Of a DNA stretch of 64,000 nucleotides, positions 23,179-32,691 are shown piece by piece. The notes under the pieces are model-generated. The model had not been told where the DNA came from. It did not search any database and saw only the letters and a list, made by a program, of their open reading frames with translations. How positions within the stretch are numbered: position 1 is the first letter of the stretch; each line of letters starts with the position of its first letter. The DNA is taken from positions 1-64,000 of the forward strand of contig DELY01000015.1 of NCBI GenBank assembly GCA_002354655.1, in the 5' to 3' direction. A program made the position numbers and the translations under genes. This DNA comes from Pseudomonas sp. UBA2684. GTDB lineage: Bacteria; Pseudomonadota; Gammaproteobacteria; Pseudomonadales; Pseudomonadaceae.

Positions 23179-24126
23179 ATGCGCGCCCTTATCGCCCTCA
23201 GCCGCTTCGTCGGCAACACCTTTGCCCTGTGGGTACTGTTATTCGCCGTGCTGGCGTTTTTCCTACCCAGTGGCTTCCTGCCGCTGACCGCCTGGATCGT
23301 GCCACTACTCGGGCTGATCATGTTCGGCATGGGCCTGACGCTCAAGGGCGAGGATTTCCGCGAGGTCGCCCGGCGCCCGCTGCGCGTGGCAATCGGCGTA
23401 TTGGCGCAGTTCATCATCATGCCGGCCCTGGCCTGGCTGCTGTGCAAGCTGCTCAGCCTGCCGGCAGAAATCGCGGTTGGAGTGATTCTGGTCGGCTGCT
23501 GCCCAGGTGGCACCGCGTCCAATGTAATGACCTGGTTCGCCCGCGGCGATGTCGCGCTGTCGGTGTCGATCACCGCAGTGACCACCCTGCTCGCGCCCGT
23601 GGTCACCCCGGCGCTGATCTGGTTGCTGGCCTCGGAATGGCTGCCGGTATCGTTCTCGGCGATGTTCCTGTCGATCCTCAAGATGGTGCTGCTGCCGATC
23701 ATCCTCGGCCTGGTGGTGCAGCGCCTGCTCGGTGAGCGGGTGAAACTGGCGGTGGAGGTGCTGCCGCTGATTTCGGTGGTGAGCATCGTCGCTATCGTGG
23801 CCGCCGTGGTGGCGGCCAGCCAGGCGAAGATCGCCGAATCCGGCCTGCTGATCATGGCCGTGGTGATCCTGCACAACGGTATCGGCCTAGGTCTGGGCTA
23901 CTTGGCCGGACACCTGTTCGGCATGCCGCTGGCGCAGCGCAAGACCCTGTCCATCGAGGTCGGCATGCAGAACTCCGGGCTGGGTGCCGCCCTGGCCAGC
24001 GCCCACTTCTCGCCCTTGGCGGCGGTGCCCAGCGCGCTGTTCAGCGTCTGGCACAACCTGTCCGGCCCGCTGCTGGCCACGGTTTATCGTCGAATGGGTC
24101 AGGATCCCGCTGAAACTTCCAAATAA
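23179..24126 (+). CDS. BASS-family (bile acid:sodium symporter-like) transporter
   Basis: The 315-residue product has about ten membrane segments. Conserved blocks include the crossover motifs [20 protein letters not shown] (about 110-130) and [17 protein letters not shown] (about 260-276), where the two broken helices bind sodium and substrate. The start at 23179 follows AGGAATG-type sequence. Bacterial members carry organic acids, pantoate or similar; the substrate here is not known. It is probably co-oriented with but independent of rdgC. Confidence 0.92.
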   Translation: MRALIALSRFVGNTFALWVLLFAVLAFFLPSGFLPLTAWIVPLLGLIMFGMGLTLKGEDFREVARRPLRVAIGVLAQFIIMPALAWLLCKLLSLPAEIAVGVILVGCCPGGTASNVMTWFARGDVALSVSITAVTTLLAPVVTPALIWLLASEWLPVSFSAMFLSILKMVLLPIILGLVVQRLLGERVKLAVEVLPLISVVSIVAIVAAVVAASQAKIAESGLLIMAVVILHNGIGLGLGYLAGHLFGMPLAQRKTLSIEVGMQNSGLGAALASAHFSPLAAVPSALFSVWHNLSGPLLATVYRRMGQDPAETSK

Positions 24127-24194
24127 ACCAACCACTTCCGCTGATCCGTTGCGGCTTGCCCAAGCCGCCGAAGCGTGCAGAATAGTGCACGAAA

Positions 24195-24244
24195 CGAGGA
24201 CGACCTCGACACTCATCGAGTGACCCATCAGGGGGACGGCCCCC
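24195..24244 (+). ncRNA. Guanidine-II riboswitch (mini-ykkC)
   Basis: Two hairpins with ACGR loops: CGAGG-ACGA-CCTCG (24195-24208) and GGGGG-ACGG-CCCCC (24231-24244), 22 bases apart, the defining pair of the class. The second ends 28 bases before the gdx start, close enough to control ribosome access. Guanidinium binding to both loops turns on the exporter. Confidence 0.9.
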
Positions 24245-24272
24245 ACAATTGCCGTCCCTGCTGGAGGTCCGC

Positions 24273-24587
24273 ATGTCCTGGATCATTCTGTTTTTCGCCG
24301 GTCTGTTCGAAGTCGGCTGGGCCGTCGGCCTGAAATACACCGACGGCTTCACCCGGCCAATCCCCACCCTGCTCACCGTCGCGGCAATGATCGTCAGTCT
24401 GGGCCTGCTCGGCCTGGCGATGAAGGAATTGCCGCTGGGCACCGCCTATGCCATCTGGACTGGCGTCGGTGCGGTCGGCACGGTGATCGCTGGGATCATT
24501 CTGTTCGGCGAATCCATGGCGCTGATGCGCCTGGTCAGCGTGGCGCTGATCGTCTGCGGCTTGCTCGGCCTCAAACTCAGCCACTGA
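24273..24587 (+). CDS. gdx: Guanidinium exporter Gdx (SugE), SMR family
   Basis: The 104-residue protein with four membrane helices begins [20 protein letters not shown], with the essential Glu13 in AGLFEVGWA and the Gdx-subtype pattern ([25 protein letters not shown]). It swaps guanidinium for protons as an antiparallel dimer. GGAGG precedes the start. The guanidine-II riboswitch immediately upstream makes this assignment firm and separates it from broad-specificity Qac/EmrE transporters. Confidence 0.95.
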   Translation: MSWIILFFAGLFEVGWAVGLKYTDGFTRPIPTLLTVAAMIVSLGLLGLAMKELPLGTAYAIWTGVGAVGTVIAGIILFGESMALMRLVSVALIVCGLLGLKLSH

Positions 24588-24639
24588 AAGCCCCCGCCAG
24601 CGCGGCATGGGCGGCCGAGCCCATGCCACGCCTGACGGC

Positions 24640-26514
24640 TTAGCGCATATCGCCGCGCAACGCCGCCACCTGCGTCTGCAACAGTTGGCGATCGACCGCC
24701 TCCGGGTTCAGCGGCGTACCAGCCACCAGCTTGATCCGCGACCACAGGCGCTTGAACACGCCCTTGTGTGGATCACGGCTGAAGAAGCTGCCCCACAGCC
24801 CCTGCAAAGCCATGGGAATCACCGGCACCGGGTTTTCCTGAAGGATGCGCTCGATGCCATTCTTGAACTCATTGATCTCACCATCGCTGGTCAATTTGCC
24901 TTCCGGGAAGATGCACACCAGTTCGCCGTTACGCAGGTACTCGGCGATTTTCTTGAACGCCGCGTCGTAGATCAGCAGGTCTTCGTTGCGCCCCGCAATC
25001 GGCACGGTGCCGGCGGTGCGGAAGATGAAATTGAGCACCGGCAGGTTGTAGATTTTGTAGTACATGACAAAACGCACCGGCCGCCGTACCGCGCCGCCGA
25101 TCAGCAGCGCATCGACGAACGACACGTGGTTACACACCAGCACCGCCGGGCCTTCATCGGGAATGGCGTCCAGGCCTTTATGCTCGACCCGGTACATGGA
25201 GTGGCCGAGCAGCCAGATCAGGAAGCGCATGCTGAATTCGGGGACGATCTTGAAGATGTAGCTGTTAACCGCGATGTTCATCAGCGAGATGACCAAAAAC
25301 AGCTGTGGGATCGACAGCTCGGCGACGCTGAGAAACAGGATCGAGACAATCGCCGACACCACCATGAACAGCGCATTGAGGATGTTGTTGGCGGCAATCA
25401 CCCGCGCCCGCTCATGCTCCGCGGTGCGCGACTGAATCAAGGCGTACAGCGGCACGATATAAAAGCCGCCGAACAGGCCGATACCGAGGATCGAACCGAG
25501 AATCCACCAGGCCTGAGCATGACCGAGCACCGCCAGCCAGTCGTGTGCCTGCGCGGCCTGCGGGAAACCACCGGAATGCCACCAGAGCAATACGCCGAAC
25601 AGGGTCAGGCCAATCGAGCCGAACGGCACCAGACCGATCTCCACCTTGTGCCCGCTCATGCGCTCGCAGAGCATCGAGCCCAGGGCGATGCCCACCGAGA
25701 ATACGGTGAGGATCAGCGTCACCACGCTCTCGTCGCCATACAGCCATTCCTTGGCGTAGGCCGGGATCTGCGTCAGGTACACCGCGCCGAGAAACCAGAA
25801 CCAGGAGTTGCCGACCAGCGAGCGCGACACCGACGGGCGCTGGCCCAGGCCGAGTTTCATGATCTGCCAGGACTGGCGAAAGATATTCCAGTCCAGGTGC
25901 AGCGCCGGCAAGGCCGCCGCCGCACTGGGGATCTTGCAGCTGGCCAGGTAGCCGAGCACGGCGACCACGACCACCGAACTGGCGACGATACTGGCGTACT
26001 CGCTGCTGGCCATCATGATTCCGGCGCCGATGGTGCCGGCCAGGATCGCCAGAAACGTGCCCATCTCGACCAAGGCGTTGCCACCGACCAGCTCCTCTTC
26101 CTGCAGGTGCTGCGGCAGGATCGAGTACTTCACCGGGCCGAATAGCGCCGACTGGGTGCCCATGCTGAACAGCACCGCCAGCATCAAGGGCAGGTTATCC
26201 AACAACACCCCGGCGGCGCCGACGAGCATGATCAGGATCTCGGCGAACTTGATCTTGCGGATCAACCAATCCTTGGCGAACTTCTCGCCAAACTGCCCGC
26301 CAAGCGCGGAGAACAGAAAGAACGGCAGGATGAATAACAGCGCGCAGAGGTTGACCAACAGATCGCGGTCGGCGCTGACGGTCAATTTGAACAGGATGGC
26401 GAGGATCAGCGACTGCTTGAAGATGTTGTCGTTGAACGCCCCGAGCAGCTGAGTGATGAAAAACGGCAGGAAACGCTGTTTACCGAGCAAGGCGAATTGC
26501 GAGTGTTGGGTCAT
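24640..26514 (-). CDS. MFS transporter-acyltransferase fusion (LplT-PlsC type lysophospholipid recycling)
   Basis: A 624-residue protein from the ATG at 26514. Residues about 1-400 form a major-facilitator domain (FLPFFITQLLGAFNDNIFKQ opens it, as in LplT lysophospholipid flippases). Residues about 425-600 form a 1-acylglycerol-phosphate acyltransferase domain with NHVSFVD (HX4D), FPEGKLT and the VPVIPMALQG block. The pair suggests inward flipping and reacylation of lysophospholipid at the inner membrane. The third (acyl-ACP synthetase) module of some homologues is absent. It is convergent with gdx. Confidence 0.92.
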   Translation of the reverse strand: MTQHSQFALLGKQRFLPFFITQLLGAFNDNIFKQSLILAILFKLTVSADRDLLVNLCALLFILPFFLFSALGGQFGEKFAKDWLIRKIKFAEILIMLVGAAGVLLDNLPLMLAVLFSMGTQSALFGPVKYSILPQHLQEEELVGGNALVEMGTFLAILAGTIGAGIMMASSEYASIVASSVVVVAVLGYLASCKIPSAAAALPALHLDWNIFRQSWQIMKLGLGQRPSVSRSLVGNSWFWFLGAVYLTQIPAYAKEWLYGDESVVTLILTVFSVGIALGSMLCERMSGHKVEIGLVPFGSIGLTLFGVLLWWHSGGFPQAAQAHDWLAVLGHAQAWWILGSILGIGLFGGFYIVPLYALIQSRTAEHERARVIAANNILNALFMVVSAIVSILFLSVAELSIPQLFLVISLMNIAVNSYIFKIVPEFSMRFLIWLLGHSMYRVEHKGLDAIPDEGPAVLVCNHVSFVDALLIGGAVRRPVRFVMYYKIYNLPVLNFIFRTAGTVPIAGRNEDLLIYDAAFKKIAEYLRNGELVCIFPEGKLTSDGEINEFKNGIERILQENPVPVIPMALQGLWGSFFSRDPHKGVFKRLWSRIKLVAGTPLNPEAVDRQLLQTQVAALRGDMR

Positions 26515-26703
26515 CGTCCGTGTTCCTGGCATAGAGGCCATGTAGGCCGGGAAAGCCGCGGCCACCATCGACAGAGCAGGCGAATGGCAGCCGTTGAGCA
26601 TTGGACTGCAAGACCGCCCCGCAAAGCCACAGGTGTCGATGACGCTTGCTGCAATTCAGCGAAAAAAACCTCACACCCCGCGCTGCCAGACTCCTCACAG
26701 CGG

Positions 26704-27033
26704 CTAGACGGGCAACTGCCCCAGCGCCCAGCGCAGCAGGAAAAACACCAGCAAACCACCGCCAATGGTCGCCAACAGATGGCGGGTCAGCGCGGCGATG
26801 GCAATCGCCGCCAGGCCCGCCAGCAGGTAAGCGTTATCCAGGCTGAGCTGCCAGTGCTGCCCATCCGGCAACAGCATGCCCGGCACCACGATGGCAGAGA
26901 GCACCGCCGTCGGCACGTAATGCAGGCCCTGGCGGATCAGCGGCGGAAAACGCAGGGCGGGGAAGGCGAACAGGCTGTAGCGGATGGCGAAGGTGATCAG
27001 CGCCATGCCGAGAATCAGCATCCAGGTCTGCAT
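26704..27033 (-). CDS. azlD: AzlD family branched-chain amino acid exporter subunit
   Basis: The 109-residue membrane protein starts at the ATG at 27033 (MQTWMLILGMALITFAIRYS), sharing a base with the azlC stop. It has about four hydrophobic segments, with ALRFPPLIRQGLHYVPTAVL, a family motif. It acts with AzlC to export branched-chain or related amino acids. The longer open frame upstream is azlC in another frame and is not its N-terminus. Confidence 0.9.
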   Translation of the reverse strand: MQTWMLILGMALITFAIRYSLFAFPALRFPPLIRQGLHYVPTAVLSAIVVPGMLLPDGQHWQLSLDNAYLLAGLAAIAIAALTRHLLATIGGGLLVFFLLRWALGQLPV

Positions 27034-27746
27034 CACACGGCCTCCTCGTTCGGTGCAAGCGCCTGGCGGCGCTCCAGTGCGATGCCCACGACAATCCCGC
27101 TCAAGGCCGCCGCCATCAACCCGAGTTTGTACGGCCAGGCATGGCAGAGCAGCGCCACCGCTGCGGCCACCACCGCCGCGGCGATCTGCGGCTGGCTGCG
27201 CAGCGCCGGCACGACAATGCCGATAAAGGTCGCCAGCATGGCGAAATCCAGCCCCCAACCAGCCAGGTTAGGCACGCTCTGGCCGAAGACCACGCCAACC
27301 AGCGAACTGCCAACCCAGGACAGGTACAGCGCCAGCGCCACGCCGGCGTGATACCACTGGCCATGCCCGTCCATGCCGCGCGCCAGATAGCGGCGCTGCA
27401 CCACGGCGAAGGTTTCGTCGGTCAGGCCAAAGGCCAGCGGCAGCCGCCAGCGTTGCGCCAACGGCCCGACATAAGGCTGCAACGCCGCGCTGTAGAGCAC
27501 ATGGCGCAGGTTGACGATAAAGGTGGTCAAGAGGATGACTGCCGCGCCGCTGCCGACGGTCAGCAAGCTGATGGCAATAAATTGCGCCGAACCGGCGTAC
27601 ACCAGCAGAGACATGCCCAGCGCCTGCCACAGGCTGAGCCCGGCAAGGCTGGCCAAGGCGCCGTAGATCAGGCCGAACGGCAATATGCCGACAATCATCG
27701 GGATGCTGTCGCGAATACCCTGTAAAAAAACCTGCAAACGAGTCAT
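27033..27746 (-). CDS. azlC: AzlC family branched-chain amino acid exporter
   Basis: The 237-residue protein starts behind GGAGCG at 27746. It has the AzlC pattern: DSIPMIVGILPFGLIYGALA near the N-terminus, VYAGSAQFIAISLL, NLRHVLYSAAL, and multiple membrane helices. It is the main channel subunit of the AzlCD exporter. The next gene upstream on the same strand, an AraC regulator, is broken, so normal regulation of this pair is probably altered. Confidence 0.92.
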   Translation of the reverse strand: MTRLQVFLQGIRDSIPMIVGILPFGLIYGALASLAGLSLWQALGMSLLVYAGSAQFIAISLLTVGSGAAVILLTTFIVNLRHVLYSAALQPYVGPLAQRWRLPLAFGLTDETFAVVQRRYLARGMDGHGQWYHAGVALALYLSWVGSSLVGVVFGQSVPNLAGWGLDFAMLATFIGIVVPALRSQPQIAAAVVAAAVALLCHAWPYKLGLMAAALSGIVVGIALERRQALAPNEEAV

Positions 27747-27830
27747 GGTCGCTCCTCCAGCCCGTCAGCCTAGTGCCCGCTTGCTCGATAGTCTTGAACT
27801 ATCTTGCGCAGGCCAGGGGCCGGCCATTCC

Positions 27831-27994
27831 GTAGGCTGGGTTAGACGCGTGCGCGGTGATCCGCTCAAGCAGCCGGATCTGGTGCGGCGTAACCCAGCAT
27901 TGGTGGCGCGAGTGCCGCCGCCGTGCTGGGTTACGCGGCGTTCGGCAAGTGTGTCGCCTGAACCTCGCTGGCTTGCGCCGCTAACCCAGCCTAC
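27831..27994. repeat. 164-bp palindromic element between azlC and the AraC remnant
   Basis: The ends are a 14-bp perfect inverted repeat (GTAGGCTGGGTTAG at 27831, CTAACCCAGCCTAC at 27981). A second 13-bp inverted repeat lies within (27887-27899 with 27924-27936), carrying the same AACCCAGC core. No gene is carried. It sits where the 3' part of the AraC gene should be. Confidence 0.8.
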
Positions 27995-28072
27995 GAGATT
28001 GCTGCGTTTGCCTGCCAAACACGGCCTTGTTTCGCGCTAATCCGTAAAAAACCTTTATGTAGAGACAGCACA

Positions 28073-28306
28073 CTAGCCGGTGTGCAGCTCGTCGGGGTTG
28101 ATCAGCACCATGCTGCCAAGCGACGCCAGGTGGTCGCTGCCACGGTGGCGAAAGCGTTGCGCGCCCTGCTGGATCACGGTGAACACATAGCCCTCATGCA
28201 CATGCGGGGCGAAACGCTGCTCGATGTAGTGCGCATGCAGCAGCTCAACCCCGCCAAGCTCGCGGGACTGCCAGAAATGTGTCTGTTCTCTGCTGGCCTG
28301 CGCCAT
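28073..28306 (-). pseudogene. AraC-family regulator, N-terminal sensor domain only
   Basis: The frame encodes 77 residues: MAQASREQTHFWQSRELGGV, then HYIEQRFAPHVHEGYVFTVI, which is the cupin-type arabinose-binding-like fold (FAPHxHEGY metal/ligand motif). It ends in a stop right after DELHTG, where intact regulators continue for about 200 residues including two helix-turn-helix motifs. None of those are found before the palindromic repeat and azlC. The start lies three bases past the GNAT stop, so it was once in that operon. It cannot bind DNA as it stands. Confidence 0.75.
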
Positions 28307-28309
28307 GTT

Positions 28310-28879
28310 TCAAGCGCCGAAGCGCGCCTCCAATCGCTGCTTGAGCGCCGGCCATTGCTGATCGGTGATGCTGTACAGCACGCTGTCGTCCAGGCGGCCA
28401 TCGGCCAGCCGGCGGTGGTTGCGCAGCACGCCCTCGCGTTGCGCACCGAGCTTTTCGATGGCGCGTTGCGAACGCAGGTTGCTTGCCGCGGTTTTCAGTT
28501 GCACGCGCACCATGCGCCAGTTCTCGAAGGCATGGCGCAGCATCAGGTACTTCACCATGTTATTCAGGCCGGTGCCGTGCTGGCTGCGGTCGAGCCAGGT
28601 CCAGCCAATCTCGGCCGCCGGCAAGGTCGGCAGAAAATCGCCGAAGCGCGTGGTGCCGACCAGCTGTTCGCCAAGGCGGATGGTGAACGGCAGCGCCTTG
28701 CCCTCGCGCTGGTCGATCAGGCCCTGGCGATACCAGTCGAGGCGCTGCGTGCCGCTCATGTAGACCAGCTCCTGACGGTTGGCCTCGGCCAAGGTCACCA
28801 GGGCCGGAATATCCGCGTCGACCATCGGTTCGATGCGCAGCGCACCGCGCTGCAGGGTAATCAATTGCGGCTTGAACAC
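28310..28879 (-). CDS. GNAT family N-acetyltransferase (RimJ/RimL-like)
   Basis: The start is the GTG at 28879 with AGGAGG six bases upstream; the longer frame begins with another GTG lacking a site. The 189-residue product has the GNAT acyl-CoA fold with IGWTWLDRSQHGTGLNNMVKYLML (pyrophosphate loop region) and the long-helix block VRVQLKTAASNLRSQRAIEKLG followed by EGVLRNHRRLADG, typical of enzymes acetylating protein N-termini or small amines. The target is unknown. Confidence 0.88.
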   Translation of the reverse strand: MFKPQLITLQRGALRIEPMVDADIPALVTLAEANRQELVYMSGTQRLDWYRQGLIDQREGKALPFTIRLGEQLVGTTRFGDFLPTLPAAEIGWTWLDRSQHGTGLNNMVKYLMLRHAFENWRMVRVQLKTAASNLRSQRAIEKLGAQREGVLRNHRRLADGRLDDSVLYSITDQQWPALKQRLEARFGA

Positions 28880-29129
28880 AGGCTCCCTCCTCGGACATAG
28901 ACGCAAGCGCGCCACGCTAACAGGGCACGAGCCCCTTCACAATTCCTGGCATGCTGCACCAACCTACCTAGTTCAGGCATTTGCGACCTTGGTCGCGCCT
29001 GACGGCACGGGACTTTACTGCGACACTGTCGGGGTTCATTTGCGTATTGTCTCGTCATGGGGCTGGGCCTTGATCGACCCATCCTGCTCAGACAGAAGAA
29101 GCACCACATAGTTTGCTGCCGGAGTGTGC

Positions 29130-32100
29130 ATGTCCTTGTCCAGCGGGCTGATCGCCGCGGTCGCCTTGATCTACATGGCCATCCTGTTCGCCATCGCGTT
29201 TTATGGCGACCGCCGCCGCGCGCCCCTGTCGCCGCGCGTGCGCGCCTGGGTCTACAGCCTGTCGCTGGCCGTCTACTGCACCAGCTGGACCTTCTTCGGC
29301 GCGGTCGGCCAGGCCGCCGAACAACTCTGGTCGTTCCTGCCGATCTACCTCGGACCGATCATCATTCTGGTCTTCGCGCCCTGGGTGCTGCAGAAGATGG
29401 TGATGATCAGCAAGCAGGAGAACATCACCTCAATCGCCGACTTTATCGCCGCCCGCTACGGCAAATCGCAATCGCTGGCGGTGGTGGTGGCGCTGATCTG
29501 CCTGGTGGGCGTGCTGCCCTATATCGCCCTGCAACTGAAAGGCATTGTCCTCGGCGTCAACCTGCTCACCGGCGCGGGTGCCGAATCCGCCGGCATCCGC
29601 GCCCAGGACACCGCGCTGATCGTGTCGCTGGTACTGGCGCTGTTCACCATCTTGTTCGGCACCCGTAACCTCGACGTCACCGAGCACCACCGCGGCATGG
29701 TGCTGGCCATTGCCTTCGAATCGCTGGTCAAGCTGCTGGCTTTCCTCGCCGTCGGCGCCTTCGTCACCTACGGGCTGTACAACGGTTTCGGCGACCTGCT
29801 GGGCCAGGCCAAGGTCAACCCCGAACTCAATGCCTTCTGGGCCGAAGCCGTGAACTGGCCGGCGATGCTGGTGCAGACTGGTCTGGCGATGATTGCCATT
29901 GTCTGCCTGCCGCGGCAGTTTCACGTCACCGTGGTGGAAAATATCGAACCGAAAGACCTGCGCCTGGCACGCTGGGTATTTCCAATCTATCTGGTGCTGG
30001 CCGCGCTGTTCGTCGTGCCGATTGCCCTTGCCGGGCAGATGTTGCTGCCTGCGGGCGTGACCCCGGACTCCTTCGTCATCAGCCTGCCGCTCGCCGAGGC
30101 CCATCCGGCACTGGCCATGCTGGCCTTTATCGGCGGCGCCTCGGCGGCCACCGGCATGGTCATCGTCGCCTCGGTGGCGCTGTCGACCATGATCTCCAAC
30201 GACATGCTGCTGCCCTGGCTGCTGCGCCGCCAGAACACCGAGCGCCCCTTCGAAGCCTTCCGCCACTGGATGCTCACGGCGCGCCGGGTGAGCATCGTGC
30301 TGATCCTGCTGCTGGCCTACGTGTGCTACCGCCTGCTCGGCTCCAACGCCAGCCTGGCGACCATCGGCCAAGTCTCGTTCGCCGCCATCGGCCAATTGGC
30401 TCCGGCGATGTTCGGCGCCCTGGTGTGGAAGCAGGCCAACCGCCGCGGGGTATTTGCCGGGCTGATCTTTGGCGCGTTGATCTGGTTCTACACCCTGGTG
30501 TTGCCGCTGGTGGCGCGCAGCCTGAGTTGGTCGCTGGACGGCTTTCCCGGCCTGCATGGCCTGCTGTATGCGCCAATCGGCTTCGAGGTCGATGCGCTGA
30601 CCCGCGGCGTGGTGCTGTCGCTGGCCGGTAACTTCCTGCTGTTCGCCTGGGTGTCGTACTTCTCGCGCACCCGGGTCTCGGAACACTGGCAGGCTGGGCG
30701 GTTTATCAGCGACGATTTTGGCGCCAAACCGAGCAGCCGCAGCATGCTGTCGGTACAGGTCGACGACCTGCTGCTGCTCGCCAGCCGCTTCGTCGGCGAG
30801 GAGCGCGCACGGCAGAGCTTTATCCGCTTCGCCTACCGCCAGGGCAAAGGCTTCAACCCGACCCAGCAGGCCAACAGCGAGTGGATCGCCCACACCGAAC
30901 GCCTGCTCGCCGGCGTGCTCGGCGCCTCGTCGACCCGCGCGGTAGTCAAGGCCGCCATCGAAGGTCGCGAGATGCAGGTCGAGGATGTGGTGCGCATCGT
31001 CGATGAAGCCAGCGAGGTGCTGCAATTCAACCGCGCCCTGCTGCAAGGGGCGATCGAGAACATCACCCAAGGCATCAGCGTGGTCGATCAGTCGCTGCGA
31101 CTGGTGGCCTGGAATCACCGCTACCTTGAGCTGTTCGACTACCCGGACGGGCTGATCTATGTCGGCCGGCCGATTGCCGAGATCATCCGCTACAACGCCG
31201 AACGCGGCATGCTCGGCGACACCGATGTCGAGGAAAGCGTGAACAAGCGCCTGTTCTGGATGCGCCAGGGCACCGCGCACACCTACGAGCGCACCTTCCC
31301 CAACGGCCGGGTGATCGAGCTGATCGGCAACCCGATGCCAGGCGGCGGCTTCGTCATGAGCTTCACCGACATCACCGAGTTCCGCGAAGCCGAGCGCGCG
31401 CTCAAAGAAGCCAACGAGGGCCTGGAACAACGGGTTGCCGAACGCACCTTTGAGTTGTCGCAACTGAACCAGGCGCTGATCGAAGCCAAGGGCGTGGCGG
31501 AATCCGCCAACCAATCGAAAACCCGCTTTCTCGCTGCGGTCAGCCACGACCTGATGCAACCGCTGAATGCCGCGCGGCTGTTCTCCGCCGCCCTCTCCCA
31601 CCAGGACGACGCCTTGCCGCGCGAGGCCCGCGAACTGGTGCGCCACCTCGACAGTTCGCTGCGCTCGGCGGAAGACCTGATCAGCGACCTGCTGGATATC
31701 TCGCGCCTGGAAAACGGCCGGATCACCCCGGACCGCAACGCCTTCCCCCTCAGCGCGCTGTTCGACACCCTGGGGGCCGAATTCAAGGTGCTGGCCGCCG
31801 AACAGGGCATCGACTTCCGCCTGCGCGGCAGCCGCCTGCGCGTGGACAGCGACATCAAACTGCTGCGCCGGGTGCTGCAAAACTTCCTGACCAACGCCTT
31901 CCGCTACGCCAAGGGCCGCGTGCTGCTCGGCGTACGCCATGAAGCCGAGCAACTGCGCCTGGAAGTCTGGGATCGCGGCCCAGGCATCCCGCACGACAAG
32001 CTCAAGGTGATCTTCGAAGAGTTCAAACGCCTGGACAGCCACCAGACCCGCGCCGAGAAAGGTCTCGGCCTCGGCTTGGCGATTGCCGACGGCCTCTGCC

Positions 32101-32606
32101 GGGTGCTCAATCACAAACTGGAAGTGCGCTCCTGGCCCGGCAAGGGCAGCGTGTTCAGCGTCTGCGTGCCGCTGGTGCGCACCCCTGTGCCGCTGCCACA
32201 GCGCACCAGCAGCGAACTCAACGGCCAGTTACTGACCGGCTCGCGAGTGATCTGCATCGACAACGAAGACAGCATCCTCACCGGCATGCACAGCCTGCTG
32301 TCGCGCTGGGGCTGCCAGGTGTGGACCGCGCGCAACCGCCTGGAATGCGAACACCTGCTCAGCGAAGACGTGCGCCCGCACCTGGCGCTGGTCGACTACC
32401 ACCTCGACGAAGGCGAAACCGGCACCGAACTGATGGCCTGGCTGCGCACCCGCTTGGGCGAACCGGTGCCGGGCGTGGTGATCAGTGCCGACGGCCGCCC
32501 CGAACTGATCGCCGCAGTGCACGCCGCCGGCCTCGACTACCTGGCCAAGCCGGTCAAACCGGCAGCCTTGCGGGCGTTGCTCAGCCGGCACCTGACCTTG
32601 CGCTGA
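29130..32606 (+). CDS. Hybrid sensor histidine kinase with sodium:solute symporter domain
   Basis: The 1158-residue protein starts at 29130 behind GGAG. Residues about 5-500 are an SSS-family transporter domain with 12-13 membrane segments (AVYCTSWTFFGAVGQAAEQL near the start). Then come a PAS domain (about 640-760, LLQGAIENITQGISVVDQSL), HisKA with the phospho-acceptor His in FLAAVSHDLMQPLNAARL, an HATPase with N, G1 and G2 boxes (NFLTNAFRYAKG, WDRGPGIP, GLGLGLAI), and a C-terminal receiver domain (LALVDYHLDEGE, phospho-Asp). It is close in architecture to CbrA-type sensors but with a fused receiver. No response regulator gene is adjacent; a MerR gene follows convergently. Confidence 0.92.
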   Translation: MSLSSGLIAAVALIYMAILFAIAFYGDRRRAPLSPRVRAWVYSLSLAVYCTSWTFFGAVGQAAEQLWSFLPIYLGPIIILVFAPWVLQKMVMISKQENITSIADFIAARYGKSQSLAVVVALICLVGVLPYIALQLKGIVLGVNLLTGAGAESAGIRAQDTALIVSLVLALFTILFGTRNLDVTEHHRGMVLAIAFESLVKLLAFLAVGAFVTYGLYNGFGDLLGQAKVNPELNAFWAEAVNWPAMLVQTGLAMIAIVCLPRQFHVTVVENIEPKDLRLARWVFPIYLVLAALFVVPIALAGQMLLPAGVTPDSFVISLPLAEAHPALAMLAFIGGASAATGMVIVASVALSTMISNDMLLPWLLRRQNTERPFEAFRHWMLTARRVSIVLILLLAYVCYRLLGSNASLATIGQVSFAAIGQLAPAMFGALVWKQANRRGVFAGLIFGALIWFYTLVLPLVARSLSWSLDGFPGLHGLLYAPIGFEVDALTRGVVLSLAGNFLLFAWVSYFSRTRVSEHWQAGRFISDDFGAKPSSRSMLSVQVDDLLLLASRFVGEERARQSFIRFAYRQGKGFNPTQQANSEWIAHTERLLAGVLGASSTRAVVKAAIEGREMQVEDVVRIVDEASEVLQFNRALLQGAIENITQGISVVDQSLRLVAWNHRYLELFDYPDGLIYVGRPIAEIIRYNAERGMLGDTDVEESVNKRLFWMRQGTAHTYERTFPNGRVIELIGNPMPGGGFVMSFTDITEFREAERALKEANEGLEQRVAERTFELSQLNQALIEAKGVAESANQSKTRFLAAVSHDLMQPLNAARLFSAALSHQDDALPREARELVRHLDSSLRSAEDLISDLLDISRLENGRITPDRNAFPLSALFDTLGAEFKVLAAEQGIDFRLRGSRLRVDSDIKLLRRVLQNFLTNAFRYAKGRVLLGVRHEAEQLRLEVWDRGPGIPHDKLKVIFEEFKRLDSHQTRAEKGLGLGLAIADGLCRVLNHKLEVRSWPGKGSVFSVCVPLVRTPVPLPQRTSSELNGQLLTGSRVICIDNEDSILTGMHSLLSRWGCQVWTARNRLECEHLLSEDVRPHLALVDYHLDEGETGTELMAWLRTRLGEPVPGVVISADGRPELIAAVHAAGLDYLAKPVKPAALRALLSRHLTLR

Positions 32607-32626
32607 ACCCGTCCGATTGCCACGGG

Positions 32627-32657
32627 GCTTGGCGCAGACCAGGTGCTTGCGCCAAGC
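32627..32657. terminator. Stem-loop between the convergent sensor kinase and MerR genes
   Basis: GCTTGGCGCA and TGCGCCAAGC form a ten-base perfect stem with an 11-base loop. It lacks a clear T tract on either strand, so it may stop transcripts weakly or protect the 3' ends. Confidence 0.45.
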
Positions 32658-32691
32658 CGATGGCGTGCACAAGACCAGGCGCCACCGGGTA

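Noticed and set aside
29430-32114. An 894-codon minus-strand open frame inside the sensor kinase gene
   Set aside because: The plus-strand frame has full transporter, kinase and receiver motifs. The minus frame is rich in Gln, His, Gly and Ala, as expected for the antisense of GC-rich coding DNA.
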